DNA of 64,000 nt from Echeneis naucrates. Its lineage: Eukaryota > Chordata > Actinopteri > Carangiformes > Echeneidae. Shown piece by piece: positions 13,138 to 25,000 of this stretch; the first letter of the stretch is position 1; every line of letters starts with the position of its first letter. The notes under the pieces were generated by a model that worked only from the letters and a program-made list of their open reading frames with translations, was not told the origin of the DNA and did no database searches. Made by a program: the position numbers and the translations under genes. The DNA lies in the NCBI RefSeq assembly GCF_900963305.1, contig NC_042524.1, positions 10,328,693-10,392,692 on the forward strand, read 5' to 3'.

Positions 13138-13695
13138 TCAAGTAAATTGCACAATTCATTCACATATTTATGCAGGTGTATTTGCATTAAAGTGTATAGC
13201 TTTATATAATAATCATAATGTACCGCAGAAGGAGATGAAAAGAAGAGGGACAATGACTGCAGCTGCTGTTCATTCAGAACAGTTAGTAAGAATGATTCGT
13301 GCTTTCAGGTCTCCAAGTCACCAACTAGACCTGAAAATATCTGTAGTTTTGTCGTTAGTCGCTTAAAAAATTCTTCGGTGGATCGAAAACTCGCTAAACA
13401 AAGCGATAGAAACCCCCAAGCTGGAAAGTGCTAGTGACCAACCGATTTCCTGGTAATGTGCTGTCACATCCTCTAAGGTACTTTTCAAAGTAAAAGCCCA
13501 GTTCCCACCTCCACACATTCAAAACATCATTCAGTGGTCGTTCAGTGAACGCAGCAATAAAAAGTTAAGTAATAAGGATTTTCAGCATAACGTTGTCTGA
13601 TATGTTCAAATCTACCATTATGCCTGCCTTCCCTTTGCCTCACACCTCACACACTGAAATGCAGACAAAATAAGCAGATCACTGTAAAGTAAGAA
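13138..13695. other. Intergenic tbl2-rskr interval
   Basis: No exon or RNA gene is recognised. The block 13,320-13,450, with several gtcgc/tcgct words, looks repeat-like, but I cannot assign a family. A minus-strand ATTAAA at 13696-13701 is the only candidate rskr polyadenylation signal I noticed; it lies about 1.1 kb after the rskr stop. Confidence 0.4.
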
Positions 13696-14776
13696 TTTAA
13701 TAATCCACCCGTGCTACATGGTAATTACAAAAATACATCGTAAGATAACATAGAACATCAAATAGCATCCAAAATATTTGTATACATTTTTTAAGGATGA
13801 ATTTATAAATAAACATTTCTGTGAAGGAAAAAAAAAGCAAGCTCAGACGTGAGGCATTCTGGGTATACATCAGGGCATATTTTACAAAATCAGAATCTGA
13901 AGTGCTTGAAGGTCTGATTACTGGCTGGGGTAGTCTTGGGCAAAGAAAAAAAAAACTTACAACAACCTTGTATCTATCATCATCATCATGTATCAAAATG
14001 TTAACTGGAGACAAACAACACTGTTCATTAAAACCAGTTTCAGCTCAGATCTCTGCAGAAATCTAGGAATCTAAATCGAGGCTGAGATAGAGAAAACGGC
14101 TCCCCTGAGTTACAGACTTTAAATAATAAAGTAAACATTGAATGTGTACACATTTGGATTTGATGTTGTGATGCTTGAAAGATTTTTACATTGCAACAGA
14201 GTTTAGGCAATAAAATTAAACTTTAGGAAAGATAATGACGTAGCATGACTAAAGGATGGCTAATAATCCTCTGTTGAGTGAGTTTCTTCTGTCCACGTAA
14301 ACTGTTCGAAACAAACTCAACTTGTTGAACGATTTTGGTTGAATGTGTACTTAAGTTCACAAAATGAAGGAAAAAAAGGAATGTGGTGCACTGTCTTCAA
14401 CCATGCATTATGTACTAGCAGGGAAACCCTGACCAGTCACTACAGAACTGAAGTAGATGGACAATAGTGCAGCCTTTCTTGCACAGCAGCTGAACAAATA
14501 CGTTTGGGTTGAAAAGGTGCTCATTGGAGAAAGGCAAACAAATAGAAACATGAAAAAAAGGTGGACACTGGTGGAGTGCTGATATTTGTAGTCAACTCAA
14601 AGTTTCACTTCTAAACTACATAACTAAGAAAATCCTGATGAGCTATTTTGGCCTTCGCTCCATAAGACATTTTACAAGGCGCACCACAACTGTGTGTAAC
14701 GGTGAATAAGTGTGCATAAGTACATAAATGTAGGCCTTTACCTTTAGTGTGTTTGCATACTGTAAACTCAAATCCA

Positions 14777-17700
14777 TCACACAAACACCTCTCTGTGTGG
14801 AACTTTCTCATACGCAGGCTGCAGTGGGAGTGCCGGGCCCGGTAGTGGTGCAGCTGTGTGACTTTCTGTGTCGGCATCTAACTGTGTGTCTGGTGTGGCT
14901 GGAGGGCTGAGCAGTGAGTCATAGTCGAAGCCTTTAAGAGGCTGCAGAGACAAAGTGAGTCCTCGTCGAGCTTTGGCAGCTCGGTCCGGTCTCTCTCTCA
15001 GTTCAAGGATTACCTGGTGGGTGATGCAAGGAAAACCTCTTAACTTTGATTGCACATTGAATGTTTCTTCGACAATCTCACTCATGTGTGAACTGACTAC
15101 ATCCAGACATTAGTCAGTTACCTCCAGAGGCTGACGCTGCAGCAGAATGAGGTCAAAAGTTGTTCCATGAAAGAAGGTTTGGCGTTTGAAACGGTCAAGG
15201 GTCCTCAGGCGGCGGGAGGGAGTCTTGCACAAAAGCTGAACAGACAAACAGATATAAGTTATAATGTGACATCAGAAAAGCCAAATCTAGATCCTGGCGT
15301 ATGTAGTCAAATGGTAACAAGTGCAGATTTGAGTATTTTGGAGCAAACTGAATACAATTACCTCAGTTATTAGCAAGGCAAATGGGGGGCTGAAATGAAG
15401 GGGCATTTCATAGGGAAAACCCCTCACTTTCCTCAGCATGCTGCAGTGGTCTTGTTCTGGAGGCACAGGGAACTGAGAAGAGTTTGAGCGACATTAAAAA
15501 GAGTGATTTAGGGTGTTCATTTGACAGAAGGTCCACTTTAACATGGCAAAATATAACGATAACAAATTTAGATGACTGTCTATAATGATGTTGTGTTTTC
15601 TCAGAACTGATTCATACAGTGTAATATCCAGAAACATGTAAAATTACCTTTTAAACCAAGCAGCTGATGCATTTTACACAGTTAATATGTTACAGCTAAA
15701 TTCAAGCTCAGCTATGTCCCTGGAAGAGTAATGCCATCATCTTAGCATGCAAGACAGACTCAGCCTACAGGCAACAACAGCTCACCTTCCCTGTGACCAA
15801 TGAGAAAAGCAGAATTCCCAGTGACCACCAATCAGCTGCATGGTTATAGGGTCCGCCACTCAGCACCTCTGGTGCTGCAGAGCAGAGAGTACATTCACAT
15901 TGCTGCATTTATTATATATTTGTACATTCATAAATTCACGTTTGAGAGTAATATATTAAAAATGCACGAAGTGTTATTTTATGAATGTGTCTCTGGCAGG
16001 AATTAACTACAGAGGTGGATTCATTGTCTTCTTACCCATATACTGGATAGTTCCACAAATAGTAAATGCTCGCCCTCCTCTCTCCAGGCGTCGGGACAAA
16101 CCGAAGTCAGCTAGGCGGAGGTGACCTAGAACAGACCTCAACATCAATATGAACATCTGACACAAGGCTCTAAATTCAGATTCTTCTTATTGAGCCAATT
16201 ATTGCTGTTGTGAAATATCTATTCCTGTCATTATCTTATTTCCTTAGTATACCATTTCAAGTGTACAATTTGATGCAGGATGGTGCCAACAGACTGTTGC
16301 CAAACATTGAAGGTTCAGTGCTTATTGCCACTAGAGGAGCTTTGCTGCTGTCATCTGGTTTTTACTCACCATTGTCTGTAAGCAGGATATTCTCCATCTA
16401 CACAGACGTGCCGAAAACAGAAAATTAGACATCCATCCACATTCACCACTAAATGAACACCATTAACTCTTTAAAAAAAAAAAAATGAATCTCCTTGGCA
16501 GTTTCTTATTCTCCTTGGAACTGAATGGAATGATATTGTAACAGTGCAAATGTGAAAAGTTATAATGAATCAACTGTAGCATGTTCAACCAACTATAACT
16601 AAATGCAACTTTAACCACAACAACTGCAAATGGCTGATCAGTAAAACATGTTATGCCTTTTACTTTAATTGTAGTGATGCAGTTCAATAGCGATGGAATT
16701 GTGAAGAAATGTTTTAATCAGATTAAAACAGAAATTCCATTTATTTCTTGCTCTAACTGGATCTGAATTTATTTGAAATTTTACACATAAACGTGTTACC
16801 TGAAGCTAGAAGTGTGTATGTGAAATCTAATGTCAGTGATGTTTTGTTCTCGGTTTTGTGTCATGCTAATGTTTTTGTTTTTTATCTCATGCCCGACTTG
16901 TTTGACATGACCAAGAGAAAAACTGATAAGCAAGAACCAATGCTATCTATCTTTTTATATAGAAATACATTTATTTGCTTTATTTGTTCACTGTATCTGA
17001 ATAACGGAATAAATACTTTGTTATTTTGGTTGTAAACTACCTTCACATCTCTATGGATGATTCCAAAATCATGCAGAAAGCCTGTGAAAAGACAGAAAAA
17101 AAATGCTTTGACTCAATCACTTACAAAAACTGTGGTTGCTGTGGATAATCCTCTCAGGAATAGCTATGAACATTTCATGCAGACAAGTCTGATCACTTTT
17201 TTTGTTGGAGGATAAAACTGAGGTATATAAATCAGTAGCAAGAGAAAGTATGTGAACCACATGGTTTTCTGCATTACATACAATTTGATCTTTCTCTAAA
17301 TCTCAAGTGTAAATAAAAACAGTGTACTTAAGTAATTCTGATCATGTGTGACCTATTGAACACACTTATTTAACATTCACAGTGGGAAAAGTAGGAGAAA
17401 CCTTTGAATTTACGCAGTTGTTGAATTTCCTTTGGCAGCGAGAACCTCAAAGAAGCACCTCCAGTAGCTGATGATTGCACTTGTATCCAGCACTTACTGT
17501 ACCAGATTGTGATGGTGCTCTTTTGAAAACTGCAAGGATGCAGCCATGTTATTTTTGATGGTTTGATAATTCTGAGTCATCTTTGCTTGATGCCGACTTT
17601 TCGGTTTATAGACAGTTTATAGACAGTTTGTGTGACTCTGGACTAATGAAGATTTAAAAAGCTTCACTTATTATTTCCAGTGTACATAAGCAGATTGAAG

Positions 17701-20700
17701 TATTTCTCCTGTTTTCTTTGGAGAGTACTCACCAAGCGCACATCCCAACTCGGCGGCAAACACTCGTACTGTGTCCTCTGTGAAGTGACCAATCATCTGC
17801 CAGTATGTGTAGAGGTCTCCCGTGCTGCAGTAGTCGCACACTGAAGGAGTAGAGGCAGCATTAAAGCATGTCTGTGGCGTGATGTGCGGAATAGAGGGGT
17901 AGAGAAAGGATGTGGAACACACAATGATGACAAAAATAGGAAAAAGGAGTGTAGTCTGGAAGTGAGGGTGAGGTAAAACAAAAATAAAAATTAAGATAAA
18001 AATGGACTCAGAGGTACAAAAGTCTATAGATCATTGTGTCTGGAATATCCATTGTCTAACTGGACATAATAATGTTTTTGTTTGCTGTTACACATGAGTA
18101 GAAAGGGAAATGTTCAGCAATGGTTATGCTCCAAAGCTATATTTAAGACTGCAAAGATGTGATTCAGTGGTGAGCAGCATTGTCCTGTTAGATGTGACAC
18201 GTGTATTCTTGTTGAGCTGCAGCGACGTTCAGCATCTGTTCCCTGGGCTAATGTGCGTTCTGTTCACAAGGGGTGGGGAGGCAAACAAAGTGGGTCACAG
18301 TTTCTGAGTCATTGAGTGATCTGGAAAAAAAGGGTAAATGCTCTGAGAAGGAAAAAGGGTCAAAGCAACTACAGGATGCACAGGCAGTGGAAGTTTGGGG
18401 TTGCAGATTTGTGGGAGTTTGCAAAAGTTTGTGTTTCAAGGCGCTTAGCAAACCAAACACAGAGAATAAAAAGACCTGTCAATGTGCTCGTTCGTATTTT
18501 GGTCACTGTGTTAGATGTTGGGTTGAGGATTTCGGGGAGATCCTGGACAAAACTAGCAGTGTTGAGGTGAAAACGAGTGGAGCGGGGGGATTTGGATAGT
18601 GGATCTGGGTTGGACTGAGTCACTGGTCTTTGTCTGACTCACTAATGTAGAGGTGGCGCTGTGTCTGCCAGCAGTCCTGGAGGTCATGGACAAATGGGTG
18701 GTGAACCTGACGCTGCAGGCAAAGGTCAAAGGTCAACCTGGAAAATCTCACTTGTGGCCATCGATTACAAAGAAATACATAATTTCTTCTTCATTGAGTA
18801 CAACTTTCTGAGATCTGACACCTAAGTATTACTCAGAAATATATAATAATGAATGATCTGAATAATGACATATTTTATACTCCGTCTCAACTATTTTTAT
18901 ACCATCTATATTGAGTTATATAGGAGATCAGACGTTTATGTACATTTCTCCTTATACAATTGTGACTACTCTGAATAACAATAATGATAATGATAAATTA
19001 CTTTTAACCACATTACAGTCTTGATTAAAAAATATCTCAAGTCTCTTATGAATGGTTGTATATTATGTCTTTTTACATTTGACACTAATACATTTTACTT
19101 ATTGATGAATGAATATATTGACGAACTTGGGTGTTAATACTATTTGTGAAATGAAATCAACAAGTCAAGACTTGTGTCGGAAACATCGGAAACATAGTAT
19201 TCCATGATTCCTACATCTGTTCTTGGTATTTACCTGGACTATTACTTCTTCTTTTGACTGCTCCAACACCCCAAGTCTCAGAATCTCAGATTTAGGTATA
19301 ACCTGTTGACAAACAAAAACACTGACATAAAATAACACTACACAAGACTCACACAGGACTGACATAATGTGCACAAAAATATTTATAAATTCAAAATTAT
19401 TACAACAAGCGGTGCATGCTAGAGGCTTTAATGACTGCATGTAAAATGGATAGTCTTGATTTAAAGTAATTTTATAACAATTAAAAAGATGTTTCTGTTT
19501 CACTTTGAGAAAATCATAGTCAGCACAATGTCATAACAAAATAATTGAAGTACTGAATTTACACATGCCATTTTCATGAATTAATACAGTTGCTATCTAT
19601 TTATAGCTTTGATAACTGAAGACACACAGAAGACTCACTTTGACAGCATAAGTTTTCTGTTTGGCTTTGTCCTTCACTTTCAGAATGGGTCCAAATGAAC
19701 CTTTGGCGATGTAACCTAACACCTGGTGGATTGAAAAACACAATAAATTACTTATATATCCAGCCCCATCAATCTTAACACATTATTGGTGTCTATTTGA
19801 ACCCTACCTGAAAGTGTTCATGCCTAGGCACAGTTCTGTGGGGGAATTCAGGAAGGAACATGGTAATAAACCCTGGGAGGCTCCATTCTGCTCTCAGTTT
19901 GCCTGGCCCAACTCCTGCCAACCTCAGGACGTGTTCTGGGATGTCAGGGGTCTTGCCTCGGAGCATACGACGCTGGCCCAAGCGCAGGCCAGGTGGGGCC
20001 AGGCGACAGAGGCCTGCTGGGATTGACAGGCCCATGCTTGAGAGGAAGCCACGCCATCCAGAGGGCAAGTGCTCATTCTCCTGCCCTTCGTTGGGCCTCT
20101 GTATAGGGGGAATAAGAAAGCAAAACACATGACAGTTTGGTAAATACTGCTGCAGGTGTAGTAAGAAAAATGCACCTAATAAAAGTGTGGACTATTTTTT
20201 TTTTTTTAAGAATACTTTCAAGATCTTACTGGGTCAACTCTTGGATTTTCAGTCTAAGAATATGAATTTTTCCACGGTCTATTGGGTTTCTATTCTAAAA
20301 TAGAAATAAAATAGCGTGAGTGTGAGAAAGTTTTAAATAAATCTATGCACAATTTATCCAGGGAAATTCTCCTAGGCATTGCTTTATGAAATTCTAAACA
20401 GTTAGACTGCAGGGGTAAGAAATAAAATTAAACTAAACACCACATTATGCTACCATAAACCTAAGTCAGCAAAACGATCAGACTCATTGACACATATGTA
20501 AAGCAGCTATTATATCTATTAGTGATACACACTGACTGGCGTATTTTCTTTTTTGAGGGTCTTGTTTAAATTAAAATTCAGAAAAGTCTGCTGTTGGCAT
20601 TGTAACCTGTATTATTTTTGTGATAATATGCAAAATCTTAAATACTTTGAGCAAACCCATTCAAAAAGCATCAGTGGTGCTCAGTGACCAACAGATTGGC

Positions 20701-21291
20701 TGGATTTAACTGCTACTGTTCTCATTTTTGATTCAAGAATAGAAAATAAAAAAAAATGCATGGCAGTACACAAGCCCTGTTCACCCTGAGGCCTCAGGTC
20801 TGATGCTCTGTGGAGCAGGATGTGTGCAGTCAGCCATGCAGGATGCAGTTAGCAGAATGAGAGGACACATATACTCATCTATAGTCATCCAGCAGAATGA
20901 AGTTACATCAGGGAGACATGCTCTGACAGCTGACAGGACCACCGGTGTCAGGATCTACCTCATTTCAATCACCTTTGGATTATCACACATCAACACCGGA
21001 AGCGCGGCGACTTTATCTTCAAAATAACAGCGTTAAAAGTAAAATATACATATATAGCCGATATATTTCAGGGAAAAGCTGACGTTATGTTAACGACAAG
21101 GATGCATCGATGACTGCGCAGCTCATTTTCCATTTTACAGCAATAATTGAAGGAAAAAAACAAAACAAAACACAATTTTAAAACAGACGCCCCGGATTTC
21201 CATCGTCGCCATGGAAACAAGGAACCCCCCCCCCACCCCCGACGTGCGTCGGCCCGCTCACCTTCCTGCTCTTGCTGCCGTCGGCCCCCAT
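14777..21291 (-). CDS. rskr: Ribosomal protein S6 kinase-related AGC kinase (SGK494 family)
   Basis: Thirteen exons: 21262-21291, 19808-20098, 19639-19722, 19234-19302, 18643-18712, 17733-17840, 17041-17081, 16370-16397, 16036-16125, 15786-15874, 15362-15472, 15122-15235, 14777-15013. They give 453 aa (human RSKR about 410). The first exon encodes only [10 protein letters not shown]. Before the kinase domain stands the family signature [20 protein letters not shown]. Kinase motifs: glycine loop AKGSFG (113-118), ATP lysine in YAVK (135), HRDVK catalytic loop (227-231), DFG (247-249), APE (271-273) and [18 protein letters not shown]. All catalytic residues are present, so an active kinase is likely. 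The C-tail has [10 protein letters not shown], like an AGC hydrophobic motif, then a Pro/Thr-rich end. Cellular role is poorly known in any species. Confidence 0.93.
17225..17600. repeat. Degraded DNA-transposon-like interspersed repeat in rskr intron 6
   Basis: Between rskr exons 6 and 7 the plus strand reads AGTATGTGAACCACATGG, then GGTTTTCTGCATTACATA, and later GAATTTCCTTTGGCAGCGAG and ACAGTTTGTGTGACTCTGGA. I recognise these phrases from a family of abundant non-autonomous DNA elements in fish. The ends are not clean, and I could not find terminal repeats or a target duplication. A small tandem duplication of TTTATAGACAG is present at about 17,606-17,630. Confidence 0.45.
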
Positions 21292-21877
21292 TAGGCGGAC
21301 AGGACACCGACAGCTGCACCGGGCTCCTCATCCACGGCACGGAGGTATCAAGCACCGTGTACCAACGAGCTAGCATCCGCTTTAAGCGATAGCTATGGCG
21401 ACATAAAAACAGGTTAATCCCGGCGGTGGGCAGCGTCAGAGCAAATCCGCCCACATCTGCGCCGTCCAATGAGACTGCACCCCCCCGTCTGTGCACCAGA
21501 GCTGCAGACTGCAAAGAAGCTTTGTTTTTTTATTATCATTATTCCATCTTATATCAGTTTTTTTTTTTTGTTTTTTTTTAGAGAAACAAAAAAGTGCAGG
21601 CTTCAATAAAACATCAATATGCCACATGTTGTATAATGATGTAATGACACATCTTCAATAGACCTCTCAGCTCCCTGCTTCTAAAAATAAAACAATGCAT
21701 GCATAATTTCTGCTGCCCAACATGTCAAGACCCGGCAGCATGGCTGTGGGACCCAGCAGCTGAATCAATGGACTTTCAGCTGGAGAAAAGTGACATGGAA
21801 TTGATAATACTGAGGAATAAACAAGTAACCATTTAAAGTAAATCAATACAAGATGAGATGCGACAGCGCAAGTGCCT
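21292..21877. other. rskr promoter region and cct8-rskr spacer
   Basis: The first 150 bp upstream of the rskr ATG are GC- and CpG-rich and include a C-run within GAACCCCCCCCCCACCC just inside intron 1. Further on the sequence becomes AT-rich, with T-runs at about 21,560-21,580. No exon is recognised. rskr and cct8 are in the same orientation, with the cct8 3' end facing the rskr promoter. Confidence 0.45.
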
Positions 21878-21883
21878 TTTATT
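21878..21883 (-). terminator. Candidate cct8 polyadenylation signal
   Basis: Minus-strand AATAAA about 200 nt after the canonical cct8 stop codon (22081-22083). It is the first such hexamer downstream and would give a short 3' UTR. Confidence 0.55.
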
Positions 21884-22080
21884 TGGGACTTAGAACATAA
21901 AAAGCAAACAATGCTATCCAAACATTTTACTTTCACATATTTTGTTTACCACTGTATGAATGGTAATTTCTACAAAAGAAACCAAACTGTTGAGCTTTAA
22001 ATAAAGGATAAGAAAAGGGCTTTGTATGTTCATGTAGGGGTGTTCGGGTTTATAGGAGCATCATTTGGACAGCATCACAT

Positions 22081-25000
22081 TCAATCATCCTCGTCGAAGT
22101 CCTTCTTGCCCTGGGGAGGTTTAGGTCCCCCTGCTGGTTTTGCCATGATGATCTGCAAGGGGAAAACACAGCAGTCATTTAATCCTTGTCTGCTAAGCAC
22201 TGAAATCCAAGCAGTGGGCTGTGAGCTCTGAGGCGGGCCACAACGTTATAAACTCTGACTATGAAGAAAATTTGTTAGACAGTACTTGGCATCAGAGAGA
22301 TAGAAAACTAAAAATACAGTGGTAACTGTATAATTGTCGCAGTTTTAGGAGAATTGTTGACTTTTTGGGCTCTTGTTCTTAAAATAATGGCCACATCACA
22401 GTTGAATAGATGCAACCAACTGGTGCCCACAATCAGCTATGCCTTGCTGTCATCCATCCACTATTAAATTGTGCAATATTAGATATGCCATGAATGGGCA
22501 TAATATGGATGTTGCAAGAGAAAAGTGTGACAAAAACTACGAACAAGCAATGAATGCTTTAAAAACAAATACAAAGGACAGGTGAAAAGGTTTTCTCCTG
22601 AAGAAATCACACACCTACCTGGTCATACATTTTAAATTTATGCGACATGCAATCTGAAAATGTCTGCAAAGAAGAGTTCGTGCAGCATGCAAGCACAGCA
22701 AACTACCCTTTCGGTGCAGGTTTAGTCTGCTGTCAGTGGCACACCTGGCGTTATCAAAAATACCAGTGAAATGGCCGAATCAGCAATACATTTCTCTGCA
22801 TCAAGGTCTGTATCACACCCAGCACTAATGTATCAGTGTTAGCAGTGACAGGCAAGGGAACACACATCACTCAATGGCCCGTGAGTGATGGAGCACATCA
22901 GTGTGAGTTTTACGTTAAAAACACACACGCACATTCCAGGACCTACTGATGGTGGTTGTGTGTATGTATGCCTTCTAATGATGAGTGTCAAAATGATCAG
23001 GCTCTTCATCCCAACCGTCCTTGTCCCAATGGCCTCTCTGCTTGGGAGCCTTGGGTCCCCCTGCAGCCTTAGCCATGATGATCTGGATCGTATACATGTA
23101 CACATACACTGACTTTATATCTGGAAATACTCACTCATGAACATGGATCCTGCTGAATAAAAAGTCATTCCGTTGTGTTTACGTCTATTATTTTCTTTTT
23201 TATCACTTTGATGTAAACCCTTTTTGTCCCTGCTAGGTCCCATAGGAATGATAACTCAGTTGTTAACGTGACCTGACAGTATATGGTCAGGCTGTTTTCA
23301 GGGTTTGATCCTGATCCTCTGAGTTTAACAGGTTAACTGTGCAGCATATGTTACCATGGTGATCTACCCTGGTTAAAGGTGATAATTAAACTGAATTAAA
23401 CCCAAAGACAGCTATTGGACAGAATTGTTCTTTAAAAGTTACAAAAATTTATGTTGAATATAAAGAAAGGGCACCTGTTGAAACCAATGTGTTGCACCTG
23501 ACACTCATCTGTACTGCAGAAGATGATAAATTAAAACCCTAATGATATTAGATTCAAAAAAGTAACAAAATGTAGTGCACCGTCATGACTGTCAGCAGGT
23601 TGAGGCAATAGTTTATATCTTTCTGTTTGTTAAGTATAAAAGTAAAAGTAATTTCCAATGTTGTCAAAACACCATTAATGACTAAGTCTGACTTTGCACT
23701 TTGTGACAAGTTTCTTTCTTTCGGTCTTAAGATATTAACACAAAGCAGCATATAGGTTTTTACTTTGTGGCTCCCTTTGTTTTGTTATGAGTATTTGTGT
23801 ACACACCTGGTCAACTCTAAGTACTGTGATAGCAGCATTGGTGGCCAGTTTGATGCCCCAGTGTTTGACCATGTAAGGCTCCAGAATACCAGCTTCCATC
23901 ATATCTTTGACTGCAGGGCCGTCTCCCTAAAGACAACATCACATCCACGCCATTAGTTATCATAGCCAAACACATACGAGTTTAACACATTCAAAAACAA
24001 ATACAATGGTTTGCTCTGCATTCAGAAAATAGCCAGAAACATTGTACTGTGATTTTCTACAGATGGGTAATATTAACAGATAAATGTTTGACAGGGTTTT
24101 TAAAATTGTAATGTGATCAAATCTGATATGAAGACACATTTAGTAAATAATTGATGTCAGAAACAACTTGAAGAACTAACAAATATATTGTTTCAAAAAG
24201 GAAAATTATGACAAATTTGATAAGTAAAATTAATAACAGACTGTTTACATAGGAAAAATAAGTATGACAGCCACATGAACCAATGCTGGATCTGAACCAG
24301 ATGACGATCAAACAATCAGAGGGACTAATAAGTGCTGAATTCTAAACATAATTTTTAAATAAACCATAATCAAGTCATACAGGTATTCTTCAGTTCACAT
24401 ACACACCTCAATGTCAAAGCCGAAGTTTTTCTTTCCTTCATGATGTGCAGAGTAGAGTTTAGAGATGAGCTCACTCCCCTTAACACCAGAGTTCTCAGCC
24501 AGTGCTCGTGGCAATGCCTCAAAAGCTTCAGCAAACTTTTTAATGGCGTACTGCTCCAGACCAGGGCAGGACTGCAGAGAAGGTGAGGGGGGATAACAAG
24601 TTATTCTTCTGCAATTTATCAGCCAGTAATCTAATTAAGACAAAAGGGGCAAAGAGAACAGGGCAGGAGAGGCATTGGTCTGAAGCTGCTCTGTTTTAGC
24701 CCACATATTTAAATCCACATACCTCTCCATATGATGTGATCTGTTTGGCAAGCTCAATCTCAGTGGCTCCTGCTCCAGGTACCAGACGCTTGTCCTGGGG
24801 ACAGTTAATGGTAAAAATTATTTGAATTCCAACCCCTATCTTTGTCATTGTTATTCTTCTTCATTATGAGTACCACTGACTTTACTATCAACAGCTCTTG
24901 TTAACTAGAAAATGATTAGAACATTTGAAAGATGTACGGTCAGTAGCAGCCGTGGTCGATTGTGTGGGAGTGACTGACTTACCCGGACCAGAACCTTGAA

